A DNA stretch of 64,000 nt from Kozakia baliensis. Lineage in GTDB: Bacteria > Pseudomonadota > Alphaproteobacteria > Acetobacterales > Acetobacteraceae. Where the stretch lies: assembly GCF_001787335.1 (NCBI RefSeq), contig NZ_CP014675.1, forward strand, positions 186,001 through 250,000. The letters are read 5' to 3'. The notes beneath the pieces are model-generated. The model was given only the letters and a program-made list of their open reading frames with translations. It did no database searches and was not told the DNA's origin. Positions 11,701 to 20,232 of the stretch are shown here, in pieces. The translations under genes were made by a program, and so were the position numbers. Position 1 is the stretch's first letter; every line of letters begins with the position of its first letter.

Positions 11701-13841
11701 TTCCACAATCGATGCGCCAATACGCGATTGATCGTCGCCTTGGCCTCTTCTAGCGCGGAAAATCCCTTGGGGTTGGCGTCAAGCATCCAGGCGGAACGGC
11801 GAGCCTTGTCTTCCGGATCGAAACCCAGTGCGCGACGCAGAGCATCGCCGAATTGCTCGTGCCCCAGTCCTTCATGACCGGCAGTCCGCACCGCGCGCAG
11901 CATCGCACCGCGCAGCAAGGTGACGAAGATGAAGTCATTGAAATGGCCCGACTGCAACGCTGCATCCTGCCGGTTGTCGGTGAAGCCCAGCAGCTTACGC
12001 CGCGCCGTCTCGGCCGGAACCTGGCTACGCTCCATCCAGTCAAGTATGGCACCGGTGATCATCGTAGTCGCCGAACTACGACCTTCAGCCGACAGACCCG
12101 CTAGCTTGTTAATGTCGCGCGCCTGCGGGGGAGGCTGGTTGCGGCAATGAGGACAGAAGCGAAACTTGCCCGGAAAGAACCAGGCACGCACCCCATCGAT
12201 ATCGCCACGGCCATCTGCGCCGAGCAGCATCATGCGGCCTTCATGCTTGCCGCGATGGCTGGACTTCAGGCGCGGATCCTCTGACTTGGTGAGTTCGAGC
12301 CAATCGTCCGGATAGTCTTCAGGGGCACCCGAAAAAGTCAACGCGCCATCGACATCGGGCACTAGGAAACCGTGCTGCCATCCCTCGCTGTCGACGCCGT
12401 CGCACGGGGCCTGGTCGATCGGACGGGCTACGACCGTACCCTCATCATTGATCGATACCGAATGCACCTCGTGCCCGCATTCACGGCAGAAGAACACGGG
12501 GTAAAGACGCGCACGGCGATCCTCGCGGTCGTACTTCTCTGCGGCCAGCGCCACACGACGGAGGCCGGCAGGCTGCAGCGTGGCATGGGCATGGCCAGCA
12601 CCCGACAGGAAACGGTGCAGCTTAAACGCCATGAACGCTTGGTCGCGCGCGTCTCTGCATTCACTCATGGCCACAAGGCGCGAGGCCAGCGCCTTGTGGC
12701 ACAGCGCGGCGTCTAGGTCAGTTTGCTTCGATAGGGTTTCAGCCGCACTGGTCAGTGTCTGCGGCTTGCGACGGCGCCGCGCCTCCTCCTCGTCCAAGCC
12801 GACATTCATCTCAATCCACACCGCCAGCGGGTCGCGGCGGAAGGCCTCGAAGTCAGCCGGCGACGGTTCAGGCTGAATTATCGCCGCTTTGAGCGCCTCC
12901 AGCCGAGGCACACCCTGTGTGCAGCGCGACAGGCTTTCGGTGATTACGTCATCTTCATGGACCGAGCTACCGAACAGCGTTGTGCCGACCCTCGCCACTG
13001 ACTTGCGCCCCGCATCGTCGTCGCCGGACGCCATTGTCGCCGAGGTGCCGATGCATAGCATGTTTTTAGCACCCAAACGCTCGCGCACTCGGCGCACTAG
13101 CATTGCGACATCCGCGCCCTGCCGACCGCGATAGGTGTGCAGCTCGTCGAGCACAAGAAACTCCAACCCCTCCATGTTGGCGACCACATTCTGATCGAGC
13201 CCGTCCTGTCTAGTCATCAACAGTTCGAGCATCATGAAATTGGTCAGTAAAATGTCGGGCTTCGCCGCTGCGATGCGCTTGCGTTCGCTGTCGCTTTCCT
13301 GCCCTGTGTAACGCTCGAAAGTAGGTTTGAGATGAGGGGAAATGCAGCAGTCTTTGATGAATTTCTCAAGCTCCTCACACTGCGAATTAGCCAGTGCGTT
13401 CATCGGATAGATGACGATAGCACGCGTGCGCTGCGTCTCACCTGCGCGCCGGGCCTTGAGGATGCGGTCAATGATCGGTACGAAAAAGCATAATGACTTA
13501 CCCGAGCCAGTGCCGGTAGTGACGATATAATTACGGCCCTGTAACGCCTTCGACAGCGATTGGTCCTGATGCCGGTGCAAACTGATTGGCGCACGATCTG
13601 CGCCAAGTGCAAAGATCTTGGGTAAATCCGGGTCGACTATCCCCTCTTCCGCCATTTCCAACAGCGCACGGCCGGGCGCGAAATGCGGATTAACCCCGAT
13701 CAACGGTTCGGGCCAAAACTTGCCACTGCGATAAATATTTTCCACCTGTGTACTGATGTCTTTCGCACGGATCGCAGTAAACGATCGAGCGAAGGACTCG
13801 TAACGGCTTAATAGATCCGCATCGAGGTCGAATACATTCAT
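8712..13841 (-). CDS. Giant DEAH-box helicase with DUF1998-like C-terminus (DrmA-DrmB-like fusion)
   Basis: A 1709-aa protein, first gene of the operon. The SF2 helicase core shows Walker A TTGTGSGKS (~105), motif II DELH (~230), motif III GTSATMASGD (~268) and, much later, motifs V/VI (GVDISQLN; YAQRAGRAGRSG, ~1030). Several cysteine clusters probably bind zinc: CRECGHE (~450), FCPHCRNQ (~565) and CCQSCGA...CVVCDD (~1317-1340). The C-terminus carries YEAAEGGAGVLKRL and GCYRCLLSYYNQ (~1575), signatures of the DUF1998 domain of MrfA, DrmB and DruE. In DISARM the helicase (DrmA) and DUF1998 protein (DrmB) are usually separate; here they appear joined. An SD-like GGGAGG lies just upstream of the ATG. 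It overlaps the next gene by 4 bp. Alternative affiliation: a Druantia DruE-like helicase, but the methylase and SNF2 partners favour a DISARM relative. Confidence 0.82.
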   Translation of the reverse strand: MNVFDLDADLLSRYESFARSFTAIRAKDISTQVENIYRSGKFWPEPLIGVNPHFAPGRALLEMAEEGIVDPDLPKIFALGADRAPISLHRHQDQSLSKALQGRNYIVTTGTGSGKSLCFFVPIIDRILKARRAGETQRTRAIVIYPMNALANSQCEELEKFIKDCCISPHLKPTFERYTGQESDSERKRIAAAKPDILLTNFMMLELLMTRQDGLDQNVVANMEGLEFLVLDELHTYRGRQGADVAMLVRRVRERLGAKNMLCIGTSATMASGDDDAGRKSVARVGTTLFGSSVHEDDVITESLSRCTQGVPRLEALKAAIIQPEPSPADFEAFRRDPLAVWIEMNVGLDEEEARRRRKPQTLTSAAETLSKQTDLDAALCHKALASRLVAMSECRDARDQAFMAFKLHRFLSGAGHAHATLQPAGLRRVALAAEKYDREDRRARLYPVFFCRECGHEVHSVSINDEGTVVARPIDQAPCDGVDSEGWQHGFLVPDVDGALTFSGAPEDYPDDWLELTKSEDPRLKSSHRGKHEGRMMLLGADGRGDIDGVRAWFFPGKFRFCPHCRNQPPPQARDINKLAGLSAEGRSSATTMITGAILDWMERSQVPAETARRKLLGFTDNRQDAALQSGHFNDFIFVTLLRGAMLRAVRTAGHEGLGHEQFGDALRRALGFDPEDKARRSAWMLDANPKGFSALEEAKATINRVLAHRLWNDLRRGWRFTNPNLDQLDLIRVDYPGVAMLAEDDESCSGKDQESLTHVQRRGFALLAAIPAETRRMMFYEVFDAMRQGLAVAVDALDQTELLQVSEKSRSVLKDPWAISAEEQYKDLNFLTTLVIGLRASKYDRVVRVSARSGLARRLVQLAGVEIPLADREPLLEAMLAAAAKHQMVRQFSVGQLAGWRLAPGAVRLKPGAGKPDKGKGNTFFTGLYADVSARLGTPGDLPMAFEAREHTAQVDALLRELRECRFRFGVNDKARMAEMAGEARVINEKRDFLPLLYCSPTMELGVDISQLNVVYLRNAPPTPANYAQRAGRAGRSGQAALVVTYCAAQSPHDQYYFERRIDLVAGIVKAPAIDLVNADLLSAHVHAEWLAAAKESLGKSIPDNLDMEAERLPVKATTLGAFAAATADTASEVRAARIVASALPPAGAPQIGDPVAFVADLWGKSVAAFDTAFRRWRELYRSACQDRDEAHRVSQRTGLSAPERREARARYIGADKQVELLASGVSSQSSDFYVYRYLATEGFLPGYNFPRLPLYAFVDADKTSTVLQRPRFLAIAEFGPNSLVYHEGKAYRCNRAKLPAGSRNEDNTLVTRTMKCCQSCGAAHESETQERCVVCDDSLTDEGRLAKLYRIENVDAVPGARITVNDEDRQRRGFDLRTIFEWDPRRQEDLLLKSDESPLAVLCYGPQTKLSRVNLGLRRRKEKAHTGFDIDTLTGRWLKDAETDDDGGEDDPKVGRRQSIVPVVEDTKNALLIRFDRRLGLSTAQMATLQHALIRAIEAEHVLETGELLGEPLPTQEDRKAILLYEAAEGGAGVLKRLMDGPERWQRIAEVALDLMHLKRAADGHLHDGEDACVAGCYRCLLSYYNQPDHEMIDREDKVVRDVIERMARCARDRPADVPAGSGEPGDDPWRVALAGWQAPAPKTEAIAGVTWPLCWPDHMVMAVAGTAPHELVARCAAIGRELIQLPELPGETMPPALAAALGVPA

Positions 13842-13980
13842 CTAGCCTCCCTTGGCCATGGCCACATATTACAAGTTTCACACAATTTAGAGCGGTGCCA
13901 AGCTAATTACTCAAATTCAACTGCATTTAATGGCTTCAGATGCGGCATCCATTGGCACGTCAATTAACCATAGCAACCAT

Positions 13981-14559
13981 TTAGGAGTGGCGCGGGGTGA
14001 CGATGCCGATGTGCTTGTAGAGAGTGGCGCGGGAGACACCGTAACGTCGCGCCACCTCCGCCACCTGAATGTCAGGATCGCGCAAGAGCGCCTTAATCTC
14101 ACGCACCTGCTTTTCCCCCAACTTGGGCTTGCGGCCACCTGAGCGGCCCCTAGCACGTGCTGCGGCTAGCCCCGCATGGGTACGCTCGCGGATCAGACTG
14201 CGCTCGAACTCAGCAAGAGCCGCGAATACGTGGAAAACCAACTTGCCCGCAGCGCTGTTCGTTTCGATCTTCTCTGTGAGACTTTCGAAGCCAATTCCAG
14301 AGCGTTCCAACTCGGCTACGATCTGAACCAGATCCGGCAGACTGCGGCCGAGTCGATCCAATCGCCACACCACCAACGTATCACCGCTACGCAGCGCCTT
14401 CCGGCATTGCTCCAGTTCCAAGCGCGCAGCGCCCTTGCCACTCGCTGCCTCTTCATAGATGACACGGCAACCAGCCTGCTGAAGCGCATCACGCTGCAGG
14501 TCTAAATTCTGGTCCTCCGTGGAAACCCGTGCGTAACCGATCTTCTGATTCATTGACAC
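13981..14559 (-). CDS. Serine recombinase (resolvase/invertase family)
   Basis: A 192-aa small serine recombinase. The N-terminal catalytic domain starts IGYARVSTEDQNLDLQ, with the nucleophile Ser at about residue 13. The arginine-bearing segment VVWRLDRLGRSLPDL (~64-78), the long E-helix region FHVFAALAEFERSLIRERT (~108-126) and a C-terminal HTH (IQVAEVARRYGVSRATLYKHIG) are all in place, so the protein is complete. It is of the Hin/Tn3-resolvase class that cuts DNA through a 5'-phosphoserine link at paired sites. No Tn3-type transposase gene is near, so it may be a leftover of a transposon or a plasmid multimer resolvase. It is transcribed toward the defence operon, 139 bp upstream of it. 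Its crossover site was not identified. Confidence 0.9.
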   Translation of the reverse strand: MSMNQKIGYARVSTEDQNLDLQRDALQQAGCRVIYEEAASGKGAARLELEQCRKALRSGDTLVVWRLDRLGRSLPDLVQIVAELERSGIGFESLTEKIETNSAAGKLVFHVFAALAEFERSLIRERTHAGLAAARARGRSGGRKPKLGEKQVREIKALLRDPDIQVAEVARRYGVSRATLYKHIGIVTPRHS

Positions 14560-14945
14560 AACCGGGACATTGAAAAATTGACCGAAATGTTAACGGGATA
14601 ATTATGTTTGCGATAGCCAATATGAAAATTTTCGACATGTCTAGAAAAGCACCGTTTTCTCGACGTTTCCTGACTGTCTGCTATCCGGAAATCAAACCGC
14701 GATGTCGCACGTCCGGGATGAGGCGGGAATAGTCGGTCCGCTTAGCGCGGCGCAAGCAGACAGGCGGTAATCGCCTGATTGTGTTGAAAAAGTCTCGTCG
14801 TTTCTCTGTCTGTAATTTCGGTCCAAAACCGCAACGTATAGATCGTTGTAATCATGCGTAATTCTCGTTCCGAATTGCATACGAAATCAAGATCGGACAC
14901 TTCAGACTGACTTTTTCAACAAAATCGCCTCTTCTCGGACACTTA
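14560..14945. other. Intergenic region with a 12-bp inverted repeat pair
   Basis: No credible gene. The segment is AT-richer than its surroundings. It carries GTTGAAAAAGTC at 14783-14794 and its reverse complement at 14909-14920, bounding a 138-bp piece. Such ends resemble those of small non-autonomous IS derivatives, so this may be a MITE-like remnant. The upstream part (14560-14700) could hold the promoter and binding sites of the serine recombinase; no site was resolved. Confidence 0.4.
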
Positions 14946-15875
14946 GAACCTGATCCGAAAGTTTTTGAACAATACCAGCATGTTGTGATTCATCCGTCTT
15001 TGCGAAGAGATGGAGTGAATGATGGCATGGACTGGTATTGCCCGACGTGAACATAGCCGGGAGGGGTTGCGATATCCATCGGATATGACGGATGCCGAGT
15101 GGGCTTTGATTATGCCGTTCGTGCCGCCGGCGAAACGGGGCGGACGACCGCGTACGACGGATATGCGCGAGGTGATCAACGCCATACTCTACGTAGCCTC
15201 GGCCGGGTGCGCGTGGCGCCTGCTCCCGAAATGCTTTCCACCGGTATCGACTGTCCGGCGCTATTTCTACACCTGGCGCGATGGCGGACTGTTTGAGGTC
15301 ATGAATACGGTGCTGGTCATGAGCCTGCGCGAAATCGAGGGGCGTGAAGCTTCTCCGAGCGCGGGCGTGATTGACAGTCAGTCGGTGAAAACCACGGAAA
15401 GCGGCGGCATTTCTGGCTATGACGCGGGCAAGAAGGTTAAAGGCCGCAAGCGCCATATCCTGACGGATACCTGCGGCTTTCTAATCTTTCTTCTCGTTCA
15501 TGCCGCCGATATTCAGGATCGCGACGAGGCCGTTGATATCCTGATGGCGATACGCAAACGCTTCCCCTGGCTTCGCCACATCTTCGCCGATGGTGGTTAT
15601 GCTGGTAATAAACTGCGATCCTCGCTTGCCTCCATGGGAAAATGGACCGTCGAAATTATCAGGCGATCGGACACAGCGAAGGGCTTTGAAATCCTGCCGC
15701 GCCGCTGGGTGGTTGAACGGACATTCGCCTGGCTGGGACGGTGCAAGCGTCTCGCCAAAGATTGGGACAAATCCATTGCCTCATCAACCGCGTGGACACT
15801 GATCGCCTCAATACGGATGCTCACACGACGGACAGCAAGACATTGTCAGTGTTAAAAAACTTTCGAATCGGGCTC
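14946..15875 (+). mobile_element. IS1031-like element, IS5 family (930 bp)
   Basis: A complete IS. The imperfect terminal repeats begin GAACCTGATCCGAAAG on the left and, read inward from the right, GAGCCCGATTCGAAAG. A 3-bp target duplication TTA lies at 14943-14945 and 15876-15878. Length, target duplication and transposase type match the IS1031 group known from Komagataeibacter xylinus. The ends and reading frame are intact, so the element may be active. Confidence 0.9.
15019..15855 (+). CDS. IS5-family (IS1031-like) transposase
   Basis: A 278-aa DDE transposase that fills most of the 930-bp element. The N-terminus (YPSDMTDAEWALIMPFVPP) is the usual IS5-family DUF4096-like start. The catalytic core shows GVIDSQSVKTTE (first Asp, ~117), IFADGGYAGNKLR (second Asp, ~197) and RWVVERTFAWLGRCKRLAKDW (Glu, ~235). 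The frame is uninterrupted. The ATG at 15022 could be used instead of 15019, dropping one residue. It moves only its own element; no cargo is present. Confidence 0.93.
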   Translation: MMAWTGIARREHSREGLRYPSDMTDAEWALIMPFVPPAKRGGRPRTTDMREVINAILYVASAGCAWRLLPKCFPPVSTVRRYFYTWRDGGLFEVMNTVLVMSLREIEGREASPSAGVIDSQSVKTTESGGISGYDAGKKVKGRKRHILTDTCGFLIFLLVHAADIQDRDEAVDILMAIRKRFPWLRHIFADGGYAGNKLRSSLASMGKWTVEIIRRSDTAKGFEILPRRWVVERTFAWLGRCKRLAKDWDKSIASSTAWTLIASIRMLTRRTARHCQC

Positions 15876-15878
15876 TTA

Positions 15879-16151
15879 GGTAAGAGTTTGGCTTTTCGTA
15901 AAGCGGACATAAGTCCCAAAACAAAAATCGGTCGTATCGTTGTCAGTCATAGCTCAGATCCTGGACCACGGAACATTTTGTCTAATTCAATCGGTTCAGC
16001 CTTATGATTTGCCCGCCACATCTCCCATTTCGAGAAACTTTCCTTCATTTGAGGACCCGGTAAGGGTGATGCAGCAGGATGACGCTGTATAAAGATCACC
16101 CGGTCTGCCAAATCACAGTTCACTACCTCTCTTGTCCGCCGTCAGGACCTA
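15879..16151. other. Short non-coding stretch between IS1031-like and IS3 elements
   Basis: No intact gene. On the minus strand a short open stretch starts with an ATG near 16053 (MKESFSKWEMWRANHKAEP) and stops after about 33 codons. It could be the 5' stub of a gene cut by insertions, but nothing identifies it. Confidence 0.3.
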
Positions 16152-16218
16152 TGGGACAGAATTGGTGAATTGGATAATGGAGGATTTCTGGCTCATCGTA
16201 ACGACGCAGGAGTGAAGA

Positions 16219-16614
16219 ATGAGCCAGAAATCCATGCCGGAGACGACATCCGGGGAGCGATTGATCCGCGATATCCGCCGGGCGACGCGCCGGCAATATT
16301 CAGCGGAAGAGAAGATCCGCATTGTGCTCGAGGGGCTGCGGGGTGAGAGCAGTATTGCTGAACTGTGCCGGCGTGAGGGTATTGCCGAAAGCCTGTATTA
16401 TGCCTGGTCGAAGGAATTCCTTGAGGCCGGCAAGAAGCGCCTTGCGGGCGATACGGCGCGCAACGCCACGACCGGCGAGGTCCGTCACCTGCGCGACGAG
16501 GCTCGCGCGCTCAAGGAAGTCGTGGCCGAGCAGACACTGGAATTGCGCCTGCTCAAAAAAAGCATGATCGGGGATGGGGTCTCCCCCCAATACTGTTCAC
16601 TTAAAGTAAATTGA
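16219..16614 (+). pseudogene. IS3-family OrfA, 3' end disrupted by IS4 insertion
   Basis: OrfA of the IS3 element: HTH_Tnp_1 type (YSAEEKIRIVLEGLRGESSIAELCRREGIAESLYYAWSKEFLEAGKKRL), followed by a leucine-zipper-like stretch ending LRLLKKS. A run of seven A (CTCAAAAAAAGC) at ~16552 is the typical programmed frameshift site that produces the OrfAB transposase. The last ~12 residues, after GDG, are encoded by IS4 DNA. Because orfA and orfB are now separated by 1.45 kb, the fused OrfAB cannot be made. Confidence 0.82.
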
Positions 16615-18035
16615 GATAGCGTTCCTCTGATGGAGGGAAGCGGCATGGCACGGACTGCGGCGGTATTTGACGGAGACGCGGACATTGGCGAGCGTCTGGG
16701 AATAGCGACGATCTGTCGCAGCTTTGGCCGTGAGCAGATCGAACAGGTGCTACGGGCGAGCGGCCGCGAGACGCGGCGTCGTCGGGACATGCCGGAAGAC
16801 CTGACGGTCTATTTCGTCATTGCCATGGCGCTGCTGATGCATGTGAATATCCGCGAGGTTCTACGATGCCTTTGGGCAGGGCTGAGGGATATCGGTCATG
16901 GCGAGGTTCGCCTCACCGGCAAATCGGGCATTTCACAGGCGCGAACCCGGCTGGGGTCAGAACCTCTCCGACAGCTTTACAAGAACTGTGTCGGTCCCGT
17001 CGCAACGTCCGCGACACTGGGGACGCATTACAAGGACTGGCATCTCGTTGCCATGGACGGCTCCACACTCGATGTGCCTGATGAGATCGCCAATCGCGCG
17101 ACGTTCGGTGGTCCGACGACTTACAATGACCGAAGCCCGTTTCCTCAGATCCGGTTCGTCACTCTTGCCGAGATCGGCACCCGCGTCATGTTCGGCGCGG
17201 AAATGGCGGATTACGCCACCAGCGAACGAGAATTGGCCCGCGCCGTGGTGGAGCATTTGCGACCTGGCATGCTTTGCATAACGGATCGAGGCTTTTTCAG
17301 TTTCGACATGATGCAGCGGATCAGGGAAACTGGGGCAGATGCGCTTCTGCGTGCCCGCAAGGATATCATGCTGCCGGTAATGGAAACCTTACCCGATGGC
17401 TCATGGCGAAGCGAACTGAATACCTGGCGTCGCACGGAACGCAGTGACAGCGGCCCGTCGAAGCCCATTCCGGTCCGGGTCGTGCGTTATCGACTGGGGG
17501 GAGTGGAAAACCGCGACGAGACCTACACGCTGGTGACAACGATCCTCGATCCGGAACGTGCACCCGCGTCCGATCTGGCTGCGCTTTATCACGAACGTTG
17601 GGAAATCGAGACCGCGTTCGACGAACTCAAGACCCACCTGCGCGGCGCGCGTCTGTGTTTGAGAAGTAAGACACCGGAACTTGTTCGTCAGGAATTCCAC
17701 GGCCTGATGCTTGCACATTTCGCGATACGAAGTCTGATGCACGAAGCCGCTCTGAAGGCAAAGGAAGATCCAGATCGATTGTCATTCACCCATGGCCTGC
17801 GGGTCATACGACGCAAGATAGGCCACATGGTCCTGCTTTCCCCCTCGGCAGAGGAAAAAAGCATGGAACGCCATCCTGCTTGAAATCCTTGAAGAGCGGG
17901 TCGTCAGCAGTCGTGGAAAGTTACGTCATCGTGGCGTCAAGCGGCTTAAGTCACGTTATCCTCGCCGCCATCGTGGCAAGCCGCCGCCCTATCAGCCTGA
18001 AATCGGCATCATATTTACTAAGTGAACAGTATTGG
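16587..18035 (+). mobile_element. IS4-family element inserted in IS3
   Basis: The element is bounded by CCAATACTGTTCACTTA and its reverse complement. The inverted repeat is perfect over 28 bp if the adjacent GGGGTCTCCCC (left, from 16576) and GGGGAGACCCC (right, to 18046) are counted. No direct target duplication was found. It interrupts the IS3 element at the orfA/orfB junction. Confidence 0.8.
16630..18025 (+). pseudogene. IS4-family transposase, frameshifted near the C-terminus
   Basis: The frame from 16630 (better start ATG 16645, MARTAAVFDG) runs to a stop at 17883 and gives a DDE transposase. It shows LVAMDGSTLDVPD (Asp, ~145), CITDRGFFSFDMM (Asp, ~220) and the YREK-like signature ALYHERWEIETAFDELKTHL (Glu, ~325). 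Just before the stop, at the A-run near 17855-17862, one extra base shifts the frame. In the neighbouring frame the protein continues AWNAILLEILEERVVSSRGK to a stop at 18025, which looks like the natural C-terminus (~48 residues). The catalytic core is intact, so partial function is possible, but the tail is lost. Confidence 0.75.
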
Positions 18036-18048
18036 GGGGAGACCCCAC

Positions 18049-19029
18049 ATGAGATACGATGCCTCGGAAAAGCTCGAAATCATCCGTCTTGTCGAACAAT
18101 CGGTTCTGCCTGCCCGAAAGGTTCTGGACAGGATCGGCATACCACGTTCGACGTTTCACCGCTGGTGTGATCTATACCGGACGGGTGGTCCAGAGGCTCT
18201 GGCTGACCGGCCATCACGGCCCAATCGGACCTGGAACCGCATCGCGGACGATCTGCGCGCGCAGATCATTGATCTGGCGCTGGAAGCGCCGGACCTGTCA
18301 CCGCGGGAAATTGCCGTGCGGTTCACCGACGAGCGGGGCTATTTCGTCTCGGAAGCCTCGGTCTATCGCCTGCTCAAGGCCCATGACCTGATCACCAGTC
18401 CGAAATTCATCGTCATCAAGGCGGCGGAGAGCTTCCATACAAAAACAACAGCGCCGAACCAACTCTGGCAGACGGACTTCACCTATCTCAAGGTGATCGG
18501 CTGGGGATGGTTCTACCTGTCGACCATCCTTGACGATTTCTCGCGCTATATCATCGCCTGGAAGCTTTGCACGACCATGGCCGCGTCCGATGTGACGCAA
18601 ACGCTGGAAATGGCCCTGCAGGTCTCAGGGCTTCATCAAGCCACGGTCAGACACCGGCCGCGCCTGTTATCGGATAACGGCCCCTGCTACGTCGCCGAAG
18701 ACCTCGCGAAATGGCTGGGTCGGAACGACATGGATCACGTGCGCGGCGCTCCCAACCACCCCCAGACACAGGGGAAGATCGAGCGTTGGCATCAGACGCT
18801 CGAGAACCGCGTGCTTCTTGAGCATTATTATCTGCCAGGCGATCTCGAACGGCAGATCGAGGCATTCGTCGAGAACTACAATCATCGCCGGTATCACGAG
18901 AGCCTCAATAATCTCACGCCAGCCGATGTCTGGTTCGGACGAGGACAGACCATCCTACTCGAACGTGAGCGCATCAAACGCGCCACAATCCAGAAACGGC
19001 GCTTGCTTCACCAGCAGCGCGCCGCCTAA
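18049..19029 (+). CDS. IS3-family OrfB (integrase core)
   Basis: 326 residues from the ATG at 18049. It starts MRYDASEKLEIIRLVEQS with an HTH_21-like region (EIAVRFTDERGYFVSEASVYRLLKAHDL). The rve core shows WQTDFTYLKVIGWGWFYLSTILDDFSRYI (Asp, ~146), LLSDNGPCYVAEDLAKWL (Asp, ~210) and HPQTQGKIERWHQTLENRV (Glu, ~245). The frame is whole, but its normal expression as a frameshift fusion with OrfA is blocked by the IS4 insertion directly upstream. An ATG at 18022, in IS4 DNA, would add nine residues. Confidence 0.88.
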   Translation: MRYDASEKLEIIRLVEQSVLPARKVLDRIGIPRSTFHRWCDLYRTGGPEALADRPSRPNRTWNRIADDLRAQIIDLALEAPDLSPREIAVRFTDERGYFVSEASVYRLLKAHDLITSPKFIVIKAAESFHTKTTAPNQLWQTDFTYLKVIGWGWFYLSTILDDFSRYIIAWKLCTTMAASDVTQTLEMALQVSGLHQATVRHRPRLLSDNGPCYVAEDLAKWLGRNDMDHVRGAPNHPQTQGKIERWHQTLENRVLLEHYYLPGDLERQIEAFVENYNHRRYHESLNNLTPADVWFGRGQTILLERERIKRATIQKRRLLHQQRAA

Positions 19030-19084
19030 ACAGCATAACCAGATGGGCCACAGCCTCCGTTATCTCACACCATCCAAAGTCCCA

Positions 19085-19242
19085 AATCTTTCGACGACGG
19101 ACAATATAAACGCCGCAACCGCATCGAGATTATGTTCGGCAGGCTCAAGGACTGGCGGCGGGTCGCCACACGCTATGACAGATCTCCGACCATCTTCTTC
19201 TCCGCCATCTGCCTCGCTGCAACCGTCATGTTCTGGCTATGA
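19085..19242 (+). pseudogene. IS5-family transposase, C-terminal remnant
   Basis: About 50 codons remain: RRNRIEIMFGRLKDWRRVATRYDRS, then TIFFSAICLAATVMFWL and a stop. This is the Glu-containing C-terminus of an IS5 (IS427-type) transposase. Upstream sequence is replaced by the IS3 right end at 19084, so the IS3 element (or a deletion next to it) removed the rest. Non-functional. Confidence 0.75.
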
Positions 19243-19255
19243 GTGTCCGTCTTGG

Positions 19256-20221
19256 TCAAGTGTGGCGCGGTTCCCATAACCTGTCATTGCGTAACAGGAC
19301 ATTCGCCAGAATGACGAGACGCCGCATGAGAGCGGTCAGAACCACTTTTGCGTGCTTTCCCTTATCCGTCAGACTAAGATAGATGCTTCGAAGGTCAGGG
19401 TTATGCCGCATGGCAACCAGAGCAGGCATGTACAGGGCGTTTCTGACATGAATCCGACCACCCCGAATAAAGCTTTTACCCTGCCACTTTCCTGATTGCC
19501 TGGTGATAGGAGCTAGACCTGCGAGCGCAGCAACCTGTCCATTTTCCAGTGTTCCCAGCTCGGGAATATCAGCGATCAGCATCGCAGCCGTGGCCTCTCC
19601 AATACCTGGAATGCTGATCAGAATGGTGCGTTTTCGAGAGAGGCTCTCGTCTGTCGAGATCAGTTCGCTGATTGCCTGATCGATGGCTGCGATCTGACCC
19701 TCTATCTGACGAAGTCTATAGCGTGTCAGACGTTTTAGGAGACTGAGCTGCAGGTTTTGCTGGCGATTGAGCAGGGCTGTCCTGTCACGGGTCAGATTTC
19801 GTCGCGCAGCTGCCAGTTCTCGGAGTGCAGATTGCTGCGCGCTGCAGATCTCAGACATCGTGGGTTCAAGAAGTGCCCCCATCCTGGCCAGCATCATGGC
19901 ATCTGCCCGATCCGTTTTTGCAAGCTTTCCGGTTGCTTCAGCAAACTTTCTTGCGTGCCGCGGATTGATCCGTGAGAATGGGATGTCGGCCTTGGCCAGA
20001 TGACTCTCCAGTTGACGATGGAAAGGGCCGGTCGCCTCGAAGACAACATGCACAGCATGTTGCCTGCCAATCCATCGTAGAAGCGTTCTGAGGCCTTTCG
20101 TATCGTTGGAAGTCTGGATCAGGTCACCAGATGGATATTGAGCGGCATCAAGATGATCCTTGGAAACGTCAATGCCAACAACAACGGCATTACTCTCCAG
20201 CTTTGAGCATGTCTGTGCCAT
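19256..20221 (-). CDS. IS110-family transposase (first copy)
   Basis: A 321-aa IS110 transposase. The N-terminal DEDD/RuvC-like domain shows VVGIDVSKDHLDAA (first Asp), VVFEATGPFHRQLE (Glu) and KTDRADAMMLARMG (Asp pair). The C-terminal Tnp_20 domain shows ISIPGIGEATAAMLIADIPELG and GLAPITRQSGKWQGKSFIRGGRIHVRNALYMPAL. Enzymes of this family are guided by a bridge RNA from the element's own non-coding end. Here only ~10 bp separate the start codon from IS630 sequence, so the usual upstream non-coding end has probably been moved to beyond 21380 by the IS630 insertion. The downstream side abuts the IS5 remnant. Confidence 0.9.
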   Translation of the reverse strand: MAQTCSKLESNAVVVGIDVSKDHLDAAQYPSGDLIQTSNDTKGLRTLLRWIGRQHAVHVVFEATGPFHRQLESHLAKADIPFSRINPRHARKFAEATGKLAKTDRADAMMLARMGALLEPTMSEICSAQQSALRELAAARRNLTRDRTALLNRQQNLQLSLLKRLTRYRLRQIEGQIAAIDQAISELISTDESLSRKRTILISIPGIGEATAAMLIADIPELGTLENGQVAALAGLAPITRQSGKWQGKSFIRGGRIHVRNALYMPALVAMRHNPDLRSIYLSLTDKGKHAKVVLTALMRRLVILANVLLRNDRLWEPRHT

Positions 20222-20232
20222 TTCCCATTGTC

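Larger units (their letters stand above)
16152..19084 (+). mobile_element. IS3-family element interrupted by an IS4-family element
   Basis: The left end starts TGGGACAGAATTGG at 16152. The right end, read inward from 19084, starts TGGGACTTTGGATGG, giving imperfect terminal repeats with a TG start. orfA (16219) and orfB (18049) are the two genes; the 1.45-kb IS4 element (16587-18035) lies at their junction. No obvious target duplication flanks the IS3 element. Without the inner element it would be about 1.45 kb, a normal size for the family. Confidence 0.8.
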
